NCBI GenBank assembly: GCA_022827055.1
Contig: JAJDTR010000062.1
Coordinates: 62,001-126,000, forward strand
DNA: 64,000 nt
Direction of reading: 5' to 3'
Origin: Candidatus Poribacteria bacterium
GTDB lineage: Bacteria; Poribacteria; WGA-4E; JAJDTR01
The notes under the pieces were generated by a model that was not told the DNA's origin, searched no databases, and was given only the letters and a program-made list of their open reading frames with translations. Position numbers and translations under genes: made by a program. This document shows, piece by piece, positions 35,396 through 42,513 of this stretch (positions are counted from its first letter, which is position 1; every line of letters starts with the position of its first letter).

Positions 35396-35704
35396 GACAA
35401 TACCGCAATTATATCCGGTGTTCCTAGCCAACGAATTCTGATAGAAGCAGTGGATTTCTATCGATCAAAGGAGCGGACAGCTACTGTGATAGAAAATCTT
35501 ACTCACTATCCGTTCGCCTGCTGGTTAGTGGTCAATAAAAATCCAAGCGAGAAACCGAAGAAACTAAGTTTTCAAGAAAATGGGATATCTATCGAATTAG
35601 CCGAGTGAACAACGAACGCGATAGCTAATCCCGTTAGAAAATCTTATTCACTATTCGTTCCATTGATTGTCGGTTCCACCTTACAAAAACTTGAGAAAAA
35701 GCAC
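35396..35704. repeat. Intergenic repeats
   Basis: Two CTATCG..GCGATAG inverted elements (35450-35525 and 35580-35665) and a decayed GAAACCGA hairpin at about 35550. The second element runs up to the next coding region and supplies any start codon upstream of 35705. Confidence 0.55.
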
Positions 35705-36436
35705 GTGATTTCATTTACCACAGTCGTCCCTAATCTCGACCGCCGGCCAGATCGCTGGTACGTATGCCTCGGAGCTTTACTCGCGCTAGGCTTTCCCGCA
35801 GACAGCATTGTTCGTTTTTCCGCTCACGACGGCAACGATTACGAATCCTATGAACACGCACGTAACGTGGCGCTATCACAATTTCCCGACTCGCGCTACA
35901 TAGCCTCCAACTCCCAAGATAAACACTACTATTGCTGGTCTTGGACATGGTACGATATCATGACCCAAATTGTAGATGGCAATTTTGGGCAATTCACCCT
36001 CATGCTGGTTGATGATTGGATGCTCAAATATACTTATTCCCAAATCTCCACACACATTTTCAAACTTCAAGAACTCACAAACTGCATCAAATTGATTATG
36101 TACCAGGATTCGTCCGTCCAGCCAATAAATACACATCATATTAAACTAACGCCGGAGCCAAAGATTCCCGGTTTGCCTTTTCGTCGCAAAATTTCAGGCA
36201 GTGGCGACTTTGCCAATATCATAACGCCAATCGGCGCTCAAGAAATAATTACCGTAGCAGACGCCGCCGATAACCGCCAGACGCCTAATTATGTCATCTG
36301 GCATGTGGCTAATACCGTTGACACGTCGAAACATTACTTCACCAACACACTCAACCAACTTTTTCCGCTGAACCGCAGCCAACACACAAACAATTTCGAG
36401 GACAATCGACAACACGACCCAACATTAATTCCTTAA
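35705..36436 (+). CDS. GT25-like glycosyltransferase, paralogue 5
   Basis: 243 aa from GTG 35705; a TTG at 35663 would add 14 residues read from repeat DNA. VVPNLDRRPDRWYVCLGALL, IVRFSAHDGNDYESYEHARN, YYCWSWTWYDIMTQIVDGNF, LMLVDDWMLKYTYSQI and PFRRKISGSGDFANIITPIG. AT-rich with C-ended codons, unlike neighbouring genes but like 26453-27780, so these probably arrived from a similar source. Confidence 0.6.
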   Translation: MISFTTVVPNLDRRPDRWYVCLGALLALGFPADSIVRFSAHDGNDYESYEHARNVALSQFPDSRYIASNSQDKHYYCWSWTWYDIMTQIVDGNFGQFTLMLVDDWMLKYTYSQISTHIFKLQELTNCIKLIMYQDSSVQPINTHHIKLTPEPKIPGLPFRRKISGSGDFANIITPIGAQEIITVADAADNRQTPNYVIWHVANTVDTSKHYFTNTLNQLFPLNRSQHTNNFEDNRQHDPTLIP

Positions 36437-36503
36437 CTGCTTTGCACAACCGAGGATCGTAGTTTCCACCCTCAACGTCATAGGAGATTTAATCATGCAC
36501 AAA

Positions 36504-36712
36504 CCCTTGGAGGCGTTGCCAGCGGGGTTGTAAACGCGGAGCGCCCGCTGCCGAATTTTGACGGGGAAATGTATCTCAGAAAAGCAGTGGATCCCTATCG
36601 CACTCGCTATCCACTCGCATGATGGTCAGTGACCAGTAAAAATCCAGCAGATATGAATGGGGATGGGGTCGTGAATGTGTTTGATTTGGTGTTTGTAGCA
36701 GGGGAATTTTAA
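36504..36712 (+). pseudogene. Remnant of a second LRR/glycosidase/dockerin protein
   Basis: The frame reads LGGVASGVVNAERPLPNFDG then EMYLRKA, matching ISAASGLTNTLHTLPNIDGG and IYLKKT of 31327-34542. Next comes a GATCCCTATCGCACTCGC element with CAGTG repeats, and then ADMNGDGVVNVFDLVFVAGEF with a stop, a single dockerin motif. The LamG and sorting domains are absent. Degraded by repeat insertion and deletion. Confidence 0.7.
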
Positions 36713-36746
36713 TACGTAGTGCGTAATGCGTAAAGGGAGCATTTTA

Positions 36747-37754
36747 ATGATAGATTATTTGACACACCCGAAGTTTTTGAACTATGATCCGTCTGTTCTG
36801 CCGTCTAGTCAAGGCGGCGGGGGCGGGATGGGCACGAAAACGCATCGCGTGTTGGAGGCGCTGAGAGACGTTTATCCGCGAACGCAGGGGATATGCGACG
36901 CGAGCGAGATTACGGCGGATACGGTATTGATAGAACCGCTGCGTTTCACACTGCCAACGGAAGACTATGGAGAATGTGAAAGTGTTGAAAAACTGATTCA
37001 CGGGCTGCGGAATCACAAGAGCCGTAAGATTCTGTATTGCAGCGAATTGACACTGATGCGTATGCCGCACTTCTTGCGGGAACAAGTGGTGGGATTGAGC
37101 GATGTCGTCACCGCGAACTGCAAGTTCCAGGCGAACGTTTTCAAGTATGTCGGCGTGCATACGAGTCACATTCTGTGCGATCCGGTGCCCGACGTTTTTC
37201 TTTCGCGTCTGAGGTACCGGGAACGGAAGCCGCGGCTGGTTGCAACGGGCAACGTTTCTTGGCAGAAGAACGCGCCGCAGGTTACGGAGGTGTTCAAGGG
37301 GTTGAAGGGCGCCGTAGAGCGGGTTTACGTCGGCTCGGCGTCGCTGTGGTATACTGCCTTGGAGGAGGAGGGGCCGCAGCGATTGCAGGAGGAACTGTAC
37401 GCGAACACCGACCGAGTGGTGCACGAGGCAACGACGGAGCAGATTGCGCGTGAGTTTCAGAATGCGCAGTTCGGGTTGTGGTGCGCGTTTCACGACACGT
37501 TCGCCACGGGGGCGCAGGAGATGATGATGTCGGGGATGCCGGTGGTGGCGTCCAAGCACGGATTGGCGTCGGAGCTTCCGGTATGGAGCGCCAGCGGCGT
37601 GCGGGCGCAGGTGGAGGCGATTAAGAGGTTGGCGAATGAGACTGACGAATCGCTTGAGGCGCAGTCGGAGAGGATTTCGAAGTGGGCGGTCGAGAATGTG
37701 TCGTATGCGGCGTTTCAGGGGCAGTTGAAGGATGTACTGAGAGCTGTCTGGTAG
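36747..37754 (+). CDS. GT-B glycosyltransferase (GT4-like)
   Basis: 335 aa from ATG 36747 with AAGGGAG seven bases upstream; the earlier ATG lies in a repeat. PSSQGGGGGMGTKTHRVLEA is a Gly-rich N-terminal loop; RLVATGNVSWQKNAPQVTEV opens the C-terminal domain; AREFQNAQFGLWCAFHDTFA followed by TGAQEMMMSGMPVVASKHGL is the E.....G.PVV donor-binding block of GT4 enzymes. Last transferase of the cassette. Confidence 0.7.
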   Translation: MIDYLTHPKFLNYDPSVLPSSQGGGGGMGTKTHRVLEALRDVYPRTQGICDASEITADTVLIEPLRFTLPTEDYGECESVEKLIHGLRNHKSRKILYCSELTLMRMPHFLREQVVGLSDVVTANCKFQANVFKYVGVHTSHILCDPVPDVFLSRLRYRERKPRLVATGNVSWQKNAPQVTEVFKGLKGAVERVYVGSASLWYTALEEEGPQRLQEELYANTDRVVHEATTEQIAREFQNAQFGLWCAFHDTFATGAQEMMMSGMPVVASKHGLASELPVWSASGVRAQVEAIKRLANETDESLEAQSERISKWAVENVSYAAFQGQLKDVLRAVW

Positions 37755-37836
37755 AGAAAGGGGAGATCACAATCTAACAGATCGTGGTACTGAGGGAAAG
37801 GGCCACAATCTAACAGATTGCGGTACAAAATAGAAC
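37755..37836. repeat. Two direct ACAATCTAACAGAT copies
   Basis: ACAATCTAACAGATCGTGGT at 37769 and ACAATCTAACAGATTGCGGT at 37808; the second forms CAATCT-AAC-AGATTG. Confidence 0.5.
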
Positions 37837-38241
37837 ATGCAGATATTACATACAACATCGTTTATGAATCAGGAGTTTGCGAGTGACGCGCATATCTTTA
37901 GCCTTAATCAGATAAGCAGGGATACGGCGTCGGACTTGCTTTACGCGCAGATGGTGGTTGAAGCGAAGTGGCTCGGAGATTTTCCGGTCTTCGCTTTTCC
38001 GTCACCTGACGATGAAGTCAAGCGTTTCGCCCCGTTGTACGAGGATGTGAAGTTGGTGTACCCGGACAACTGGGATGTGATTGACAAGGTGGACGCTTTT
38101 TTAATCAATGAGAAGATGTACCAGATGTGCAAGATGCAGGATGCGCCGTTTGTCAATTTGGCGTATTCGACATCCGAGGAGCTGATGAAGCTGTTCGAGA
38201 CGGAGATGTTTGTTGTTGCGGCTGCTGGATCAACCGAGTGA
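37837..38241 (+). CDS. Hypothetical cassette-associated protein
   Basis: 134 aa, ATG with no strong ribosome site. MQILHTTSFMNQEFASDAHI and FPVFAFPSPDDEVKRFAPLY followed by VIDKVDAFLINEKMYQMCKM suggest an alpha/beta fold, possibly a truncated nucleotide-sugar or glycosyltransferase domain (GT-B N-half), but no motif decides. Placed directly after the GT-B gene in the same orientation. Confidence 0.5.
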   Translation: MQILHTTSFMNQEFASDAHIFSLNQISRDTASDLLYAQMVVEAKWLGDFPVFAFPSPDDEVKRFAPLYEDVKLVYPDNWDVIDKVDAFLINEKMYQMCKMQDAPFVNLAYSTSEELMKLFETEMFVVAAAGSTE

Positions 38242-38259
38242 CCCAATAGGATAAACTGA

Positions 38260-38508
38260 ATGCCTGGTAAAAACGATAGAATTCCCGCTACACCTCAGAC
38301 ACCGTGCTGTTCGCCGGTGTATTGCGACTTGGTACGGGCGATTGAGAAGCTGAGGCAGGAGCACCGGTTTGCGCGGATTGAGTTGTCTATCCGGAATCAT
38401 GAGATTATCCATGCGGATTTGAAGGTGGAGACGAATGTGCGCGTGCCGATGCGGAAGGCGGTGGCTGGTGGCCAGTGGTCGGTGGAGAGTAGAGACGGCC
38501 GAGAGTGA
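38260..38508 (+). CDS. Small hypothetical protein
   Basis: 82 aa. MPGKNDRIPATPQTPCCSPV, then YCDLVRAIEKLRQEHRFARI ELSIRNHEII. The first ~68 residues look coding; the last (AGGQWSVESRDGRE) are encoded by a CAGTGGTCGGTGGAGAG repeat, another gene whose 3' end has been replaced by repeat DNA. Confidence 0.45.
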   Translation: MPGKNDRIPATPQTPCCSPVYCDLVRAIEKLRQEHRFARIELSIRNHEIIHADLKVETNVRVPMRKAVAGGQWSVESRDGRE

Positions 38509-38681
38509 AACAGGGGGCCGAAGGATGGAATGGAGTAAGCCATCATTGCCATTATAGAATATGCAATCATCAAATCTCCCATTTTCTTCCCTTTATCCCC
38601 CGCTCATCACTCGTAGGAGGAGCATCTTGCCGCGATTCTCTAAATTCTTATGTGGGATGGGATTGGCGATTGGTTTATTCC

Positions 38682-38710
38682 TTGAAAATCGGTGGTCATG
38701 GTGCTATAGT
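38682..38710 (+). promoter_or_regulatory. Promoter upstream of the toxin-antitoxin pair
   Basis: TTGAAA (38682-38687), 17-base spacer, TATAGT (38705-38710). The spacer (ATCGGTGGTCATGGTGC) is nearly the same as in the promoter at 41325-41353 and similar to 39902-39931. Confidence 0.65.
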
Positions 38711-38898
38711 TGAATGACGCGGCCCCCACCCTTGAGAGCGCCATAGGAGAAATCGCTAGCACTTTAGAGCAACCCTGCTCTTTCGCTCGGTGTGTAAATC
38801 AACGCCCAATACCGGGCAGTTTTGTCCAAAGGATGGGAGTCAAATTTCTGAAGAGTATGCTATATGTACTTTGAGGTATGTCAGGAAGGAGCATAACA

Positions 38899-39486
38899 AT
38901 GTCGAATGCGAGTGCATTTGATGTAGCGGCCTACATTTTGGAGAAGAAGGGCGAGATAACCACGTTGAAATTGCAGAAATTGGTATACTATGCTCAAGCG
39001 TGGTCGCTAGTGTGGGATGAGCGACCTTTGTTCGATGAGAAGATTGAGGCGTGGTCAAATGGCCCAGTTGTCCGAGATTTATTTGAATATCATCGTGGCA
39101 AGTATTACATCTCCGGCATAGAAAATGGCGATGCTGGAAAGTTGGATGACGATCAAAGAGCGACGATCGACATGGTACTCACACATTACAGCGATAAGCC
39201 GGCGTACTGGCTGGTTAGGCTTTCCCACTCGGAACCGCCGTGGATAGAAGCCAGAGGCAATCTATCTTCCACAGAGCTGGGAGATGCTGAGATTACGCTT
39301 GATTCCATGGCGCACTATTACAGCTCTTTGTTGGAGATAGATATTGAGTCGTGGAAAGCAACTGCTGAAGAGATGGCAGACGCCGAAAAGACTGACATTC
39401 TCACTGAATCAAAGAGGAAAATCGAGGCCGATGAGGTAATTCCGTGGGAGGACGTCAAGCAAGAGTTCGATATAAGATTGCGCTAG
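38899..39486 (+). CDS. Panacea-domain antitoxin (DUF4065, SocA/GepA-like)
   Basis: 195 aa from ATG 38899 with GGAAGGAG seven bases upstream. SAFDVAAYILEKKGEITTLK followed by LQKLVYYAQAWSLVWDERPL FDEKIEAWSNGPVV is the Panacea signature (A.yil......t.lklqKLlYyaq...l....pLf.e...AW..GPVv..l). It would neutralise the overlapping RelE/ParE-type toxin. The C-terminal ~60 residues are a charged helical extension. In known PanA antitoxins the Panacea domain works as a general chaperone-like neutraliser; applied here by homology. Confidence 0.8.
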   Translation: MSNASAFDVAAYILEKKGEITTLKLQKLVYYAQAWSLVWDERPLFDEKIEAWSNGPVVRDLFEYHRGKYYISGIENGDAGKLDDDQRATIDMVLTHYSDKPAYWLVRLSHSEPPWIEARGNLSSTELGDAEITLDSMAHYYSSLLEIDIESWKATAEEMADAEKTDILTESKRKIEADEVIPWEDVKQEFDIRLR

Positions 39487-39725
39487 AGAAGGGAGCAAAG
39501 CGTAGTCTTGAGAAGCGAATTGACAGTGATATTGTAAAGGACATTCTCCAAAGAATTGATAGCTTAGAACACGATCCGCATATCGGCAAAGCTCTAAAAG
39601 GGACGATGAAGGGTAAGTACAGACTTATCGTGAGGCGAGCATACAGAGTGGTCTATCGAATTGACGAACAACACAAGCTGGTTGTAGTAGAAAAAGTGGC
39701 ACATCGAAGCAAGGTTTACAAATAG
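39444..39725 (+). CDS. RelE/ParE-family toxin
   Basis: 93 aa from a GTG inside the antitoxin gene (43-base overlap, translational coupling). IALEKGAKRSLEKRIDSDIV, then LEHDPHIGKALKGTMKGKYR followed by LIVRRAYRVVYRIDEQHKLV and VVEKVAHRSKVYK: the G.YRlR.G.YRvvY.id......V..v.HR..VY pattern of RelE/ParE toxins. With conserved Arg and Tyr residues it could be an mRNA interferase; ParE-type gyrase poisoning is the alternative. Confidence 0.8.
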   Translation: MGGRQARVRYKIALEKGAKRSLEKRIDSDIVKDILQRIDSLEHDPHIGKALKGTMKGKYRLIVRRAYRVVYRIDEQHKLVVVEKVAHRSKVYK

Positions 39726-40062
39726 CATCACCCCCGATATCGGCGGCTACATCTTTTTCCGTCTGGTGCTCCAAATAGGGATGCCGGCGCGATATAGTAC
39801 GTAAGTAGGATTAAACCGGAAAAGGTATAGTGATACTCGACTCGTCACGGATTCCTCCTTTTCTTCAATCTTGATTTGATGTCCAAAGATTGGTTTATTC
39901 GTTGGAAATTGGCCAGTGAAGGTGTTATAGTCGAGTGCCCTCAAACCCAGCGTCTAGACCAGCGTCGCTTTTCAATTTGTCGGTGAAATTCTTATCTGTT
40001 AAAATAAAGCATTATCGCATCTGCGACATTCCCATCTAGCGAGCCGGTGTAAGGAGGTTACA
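39726..40062. other. Intergenic region with promoter
   Basis: Apart from the promoter at 39902-39931, I see no repeat arrays or genes; the sequence TTGGTTTATTCNTTGGAAA matches the stretch before 38682. Confidence 0.5.
39902..39931 (+). promoter_or_regulatory. Promoter upstream of the 40063/40725 gene pair
   Basis: TTGGAA (39902-39907), 18-base spacer, TATAGT (39926-39931). Upstream GGTTTATTC is shared with the 38682 promoter. Confidence 0.55.
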
Positions 40063-40653
40063 GTGAGTCTTGAGAAGTCGGAATCCACCAGAGTCGAAAC
40101 AGACATCACCCAACCGCCTGAAACACGCTGGATTCAGAATCTTAGACATTCGTCCTACCAATTACGCCAGGCAATCCCAATCGTGGTCGAGCGAGAGGGT
40201 AAGGTTGTAACCGCCCACTACGACGATCTGAACTTGTCTGCCGAGGGCGACAACCTGCAAACGGCGATGTCCGCCCTGTGCGGGCAAATCGTCGCCTCTT
40301 ATGAAAACGCGGAAAAATGTGCTGATTCAATGGACAGCCCGCCTACGCAGGCGTATGCGTTTCTCAAACAAATTATCGTCGAGACTCAGCCCAAGGCTTG
40401 GGAAGAGATAAAGCAACTTTACGCTGAAAAGTTGAAAGCCTTCCCTTACGTCGATAAAGGCTACATCAACATTTCATCGCCGGACTATGCGGATGTTATC
40501 ATCATACTTTCGGATGAATCTGCGGACCGGATTGCACAGTTGGCGGAAATCGATCTGGAGATAAATCTCAAATTTCGCCCGCTTTATTTTTACGTCGAAT
40601 ATAAATCCTCAGAAGAATACCTTGATTTGAAGAACTTTGTTCGCTTCTATTGA
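40063..40653 (+). CDS. Hypothetical protein paired with a HEPN-like gene
   Basis: 196 aa, GTG with AAGGAGG five bases upstream. No family recognised. The C-terminal segment has IIILSDESADRIAQLAEIDL followed by EINLKFRPLYFYVEYKSSEE, which fits a strand-helix-strand fold. It lacks the GSxxxG and paired Asp of MNT nucleotidyltransferases, so a standard MNT antitoxin is not supported. Ends 71 bases before the HEPN-like start. Confidence 0.55.
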   Translation: MSLEKSESTRVETDITQPPETRWIQNLRHSSYQLRQAIPIVVEREGKVVTAHYDDLNLSAEGDNLQTAMSALCGQIVASYENAEKCADSMDSPPTQAYAFLKQIIVETQPKAWEEIKQLYAEKLKAFPYVDKGYINISSPDYADVIIILSDESADRIAQLAEIDLEINLKFRPLYFYVEYKSSEEYLDLKNFVRFY

Positions 40654-40724
40654 ATTTCTCCCTTAGCCCCTTCCCAAACCTCTTGTGTTTACCTTCTGCA
40701 GGATGGGAACAAAGAATTACCGAT

Positions 40725-41090
40725 ATGCCGACCAAGCGCGTACACCAAGATAAACAAAGTATAGCTCAACTTGCACTCTCCGATCTCCAAGGTTCAAAAA
40801 ATAGTACTCGCCACGCCGACTGGATTGTGACGCTCGCCTTCTACAAAGCCTTGCACGTTGTAGATTCCTATCTTGCAAGAAAGTTCAACATTCACCCATA
40901 CGGACATATTGACAGGAAGAAGGAGGTGCAACAGCATCTTCAAAATATACATGGACCGTATTCCGCGCTGCACCAGGCGAGTATAAGAGCACGGTACGAA
41001 GACTTCACTTACCAGAATAAGCCGCAAGAGGTCACTAATTTGCTCAATAAGTCCACGCAGATTGAGAATCACATTAATACGCTTCCATAG
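40725..41090 (+). CDS. HEPN-like domain protein
   Basis: 121 aa from ATG 40725. WIVTLAFYKALHVVDSYLAR, then HPYGHIDRKKEVQQHLQNIH and GPYSALHQASIRARYEDF fit the four-helix pattern of HEPN proteins (W....FY...H...A.L......H..R.......Y..L...S..ARY). An exact R-x(4-6)-H catalytic pair is not clear, so RNase activity is uncertain. Possibly a toxin or the RNA-binding half of a pair. Confidence 0.55.
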   Translation: MPTKRVHQDKQSIAQLALSDLQGSKNSTRHADWIVTLAFYKALHVVDSYLARKFNIHPYGHIDRKKEVQQHLQNIHGPYSALHQASIRARYEDFTYQNKPQEVTNLLNKSTQIENHINTLP

Positions 41091-41396
41091 CCTCACGCGA
41101 GACGCCACGAGCCAGCAACTCTATTTAGCTAACCTCTGACTAGCTTCTCTGTTTATTAGACTATACAACTCCAAACGGCTAGACACACAATCACCCTATA
41201 GGCAGGGAGCGATCAACTGACCGAATAGGGAAGGCGATAGCAAATCCCCTTGCCCCGACAGTTCCTATGTAGGGTGGGCACCACCCACCATCTGCGATTT
41301 GATGTTCAAGACTATTTTTAGTCATTGAAAAATCGGTGGTGAAGGTGTATAATTAGGCACGTTCTCCAACCGCTAGGTCTCAGAGGGAGAGAAGTG
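41091..41396. other. Intergenic region with GATCAACTGA repeat and promoter
   Basis: Holds a GATCAACTGACCGAATAGGG element (41208-41255), a GTGGGC/GCCCAC-like GGTGGGCACCACCCACC (41274-41290) and the promoter at 41325-41353. Confidence 0.5.
41325..41353 (+). promoter_or_regulatory. Promoter for the interrupted coiled-coil gene
   Basis: TTGAAA (41325-41330), 17-base spacer AATCGGTGGTGAAGGTG, TATAAT (41348-41353). Confidence 0.7.
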
Positions 41397-41843
41397 ATGG
41401 AAGAATGGATTAAAGTTTTCATCCCGTTAATCGGTTCATTAGTCGGGATTGCCGCGTTGTGGTGGAAGCTCACCACAAGCATGGCGACAAAAAAGGACAT
41501 ATCAGACCTCAGAGCTGACATGTCAGAACTTAGAGCTGATATGAACCGAAACCATGAAAATCTGCGCAATGCTATAAATAGACTGGAAAGTAACTTTCGC
41601 GAAGAAATAAACAAACTCAATGAGAAGACGGACGCCGGTTTCACACAGTTCGATGCGAAGATAGATGCTAACGCGCAGGCACGCCATGCCGACATGAGCT
41701 AACTCAATGAGAAAATAGAAGCCAATTCACAAGCGCACCATACAGACATAATGCAAGTGATAAACAAAATTGATGGGGTGGCGAACGATCTCCGCGCGGA
41801 AATCAGAGAACGGATAAATGGCAAGACGAATGATGATGATTGA
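41397..41843 (+). pseudogene. Membrane-anchored coiled-coil gene interrupted by a TAA
   Basis: N-terminal helix VFIPLIGSLVGIAALWWKLT followed by heptads (ISDLRADMSELRADMNRNHE), then TAA at 41700-41702. The same frame continues after the stop with LNEKIEANSQAHHTDIMQVI and NKIDGVANDLRAEIRER to a TGA at 41841-41843, repeating the LNEKTDA..QFDAKIDANAQARHAD motif just before the stop. The coding pattern beyond the stop shows a recent nonsense mutation, or less likely readthrough. Same family as 18525 and 19069. Confidence 0.7.
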
Positions 41844-42513
41844 GACAGAACAATCAAAACAGTTAGCCGAACAATAGAGATGTAAAGGGGTGTAGGAACA
41901 GGCAAAGATAAAATAGGGTGTGGAAGAAAGACAAGCCCGTTAGTGGAAGTCTTGGAAACTCAGTGGCTTGTGGTCAGTGGTTAGTGGTCAGTAACAGCAA
42001 GAAAATGTTTGGCTTTTACTGGTCACTGGCAACGGGTCACTCATCACTGTTTCTCATGACGCCGCTGGCGGGCTTTTTGTTTAAATGAGGCCAATAGGTG
42101 GAAGGGTGGGACGGACGTAGATTAACACGGATTTTGTAGAGCTACAAACAAGGTAAAACGTAGTATATAAAATCGATAAAAGAAACCGAGTTTTGCGGAA
42201 AAAACTCGGTTTAAGTAGAAAGACAAGCCCGTTAGTGGAAGTCTTAGAATCAGTGACCAGTTGCCGGTGACCAGTGACCAGTAAAAACGGAGTTTTGGTT
42301 TCCTCTGTTTTACTGAACACTAGCCACTGTCCATCAAGCGAGTGAATAACGAGCGCGATAGAAATCCTCTGGCCACTGCGTTTATGACACCACTGGCGGG
42401 CTTTTTTTGTATAAGACAAGCTCACTAGTGGAAGTCTTTCAATCTCAAATCAGTTGCCAGTTGTTAGTGGCTATAGGTCACGGGACACTGGCACAGTATT
42501 ATGGAGGAATATC
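41844..42513. repeat. Leader region of the capsid operon: repeated AGCCCG hairpin elements
   Basis: Three left arms CAAGCCCGTTAGTGGAAGTC (41932, 42225, 42418 variant) and two right arms CC(G/A)CTGGCGGGCTTTTT (42062, 42390). Between the arms lie host-type CAGTG arrays, a GAAACCGAG hairpin (42182-42212) and a GCGAGTGAATAACGAG element. A compact copy sits before the terminase genes (60759-60818). Confidence 0.65.
42226..42408 (+). terminator. Long-arm AGCCCG...CGGGCT terminator-like element
   Basis: AGCCCGTTAGTGG (42226-42238) can pair with CCACTGGCGGGCT (42390-42402) with G-U pairs, followed by seven T. The loop is expanded by repeats to about 150 bases. Confidence 0.45.

Noticed and set aside
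40063-40653. MNT nucleotidyltransferase partner for the HEPN-like gene
   Set aside because: No GSxxxG or paired Asp motif is visible.
41700-41702. Genome-wide stop-codon reassignment
   Set aside because: All other genes use TAA, TAG and TGA normally; only this gene has an internal stop.
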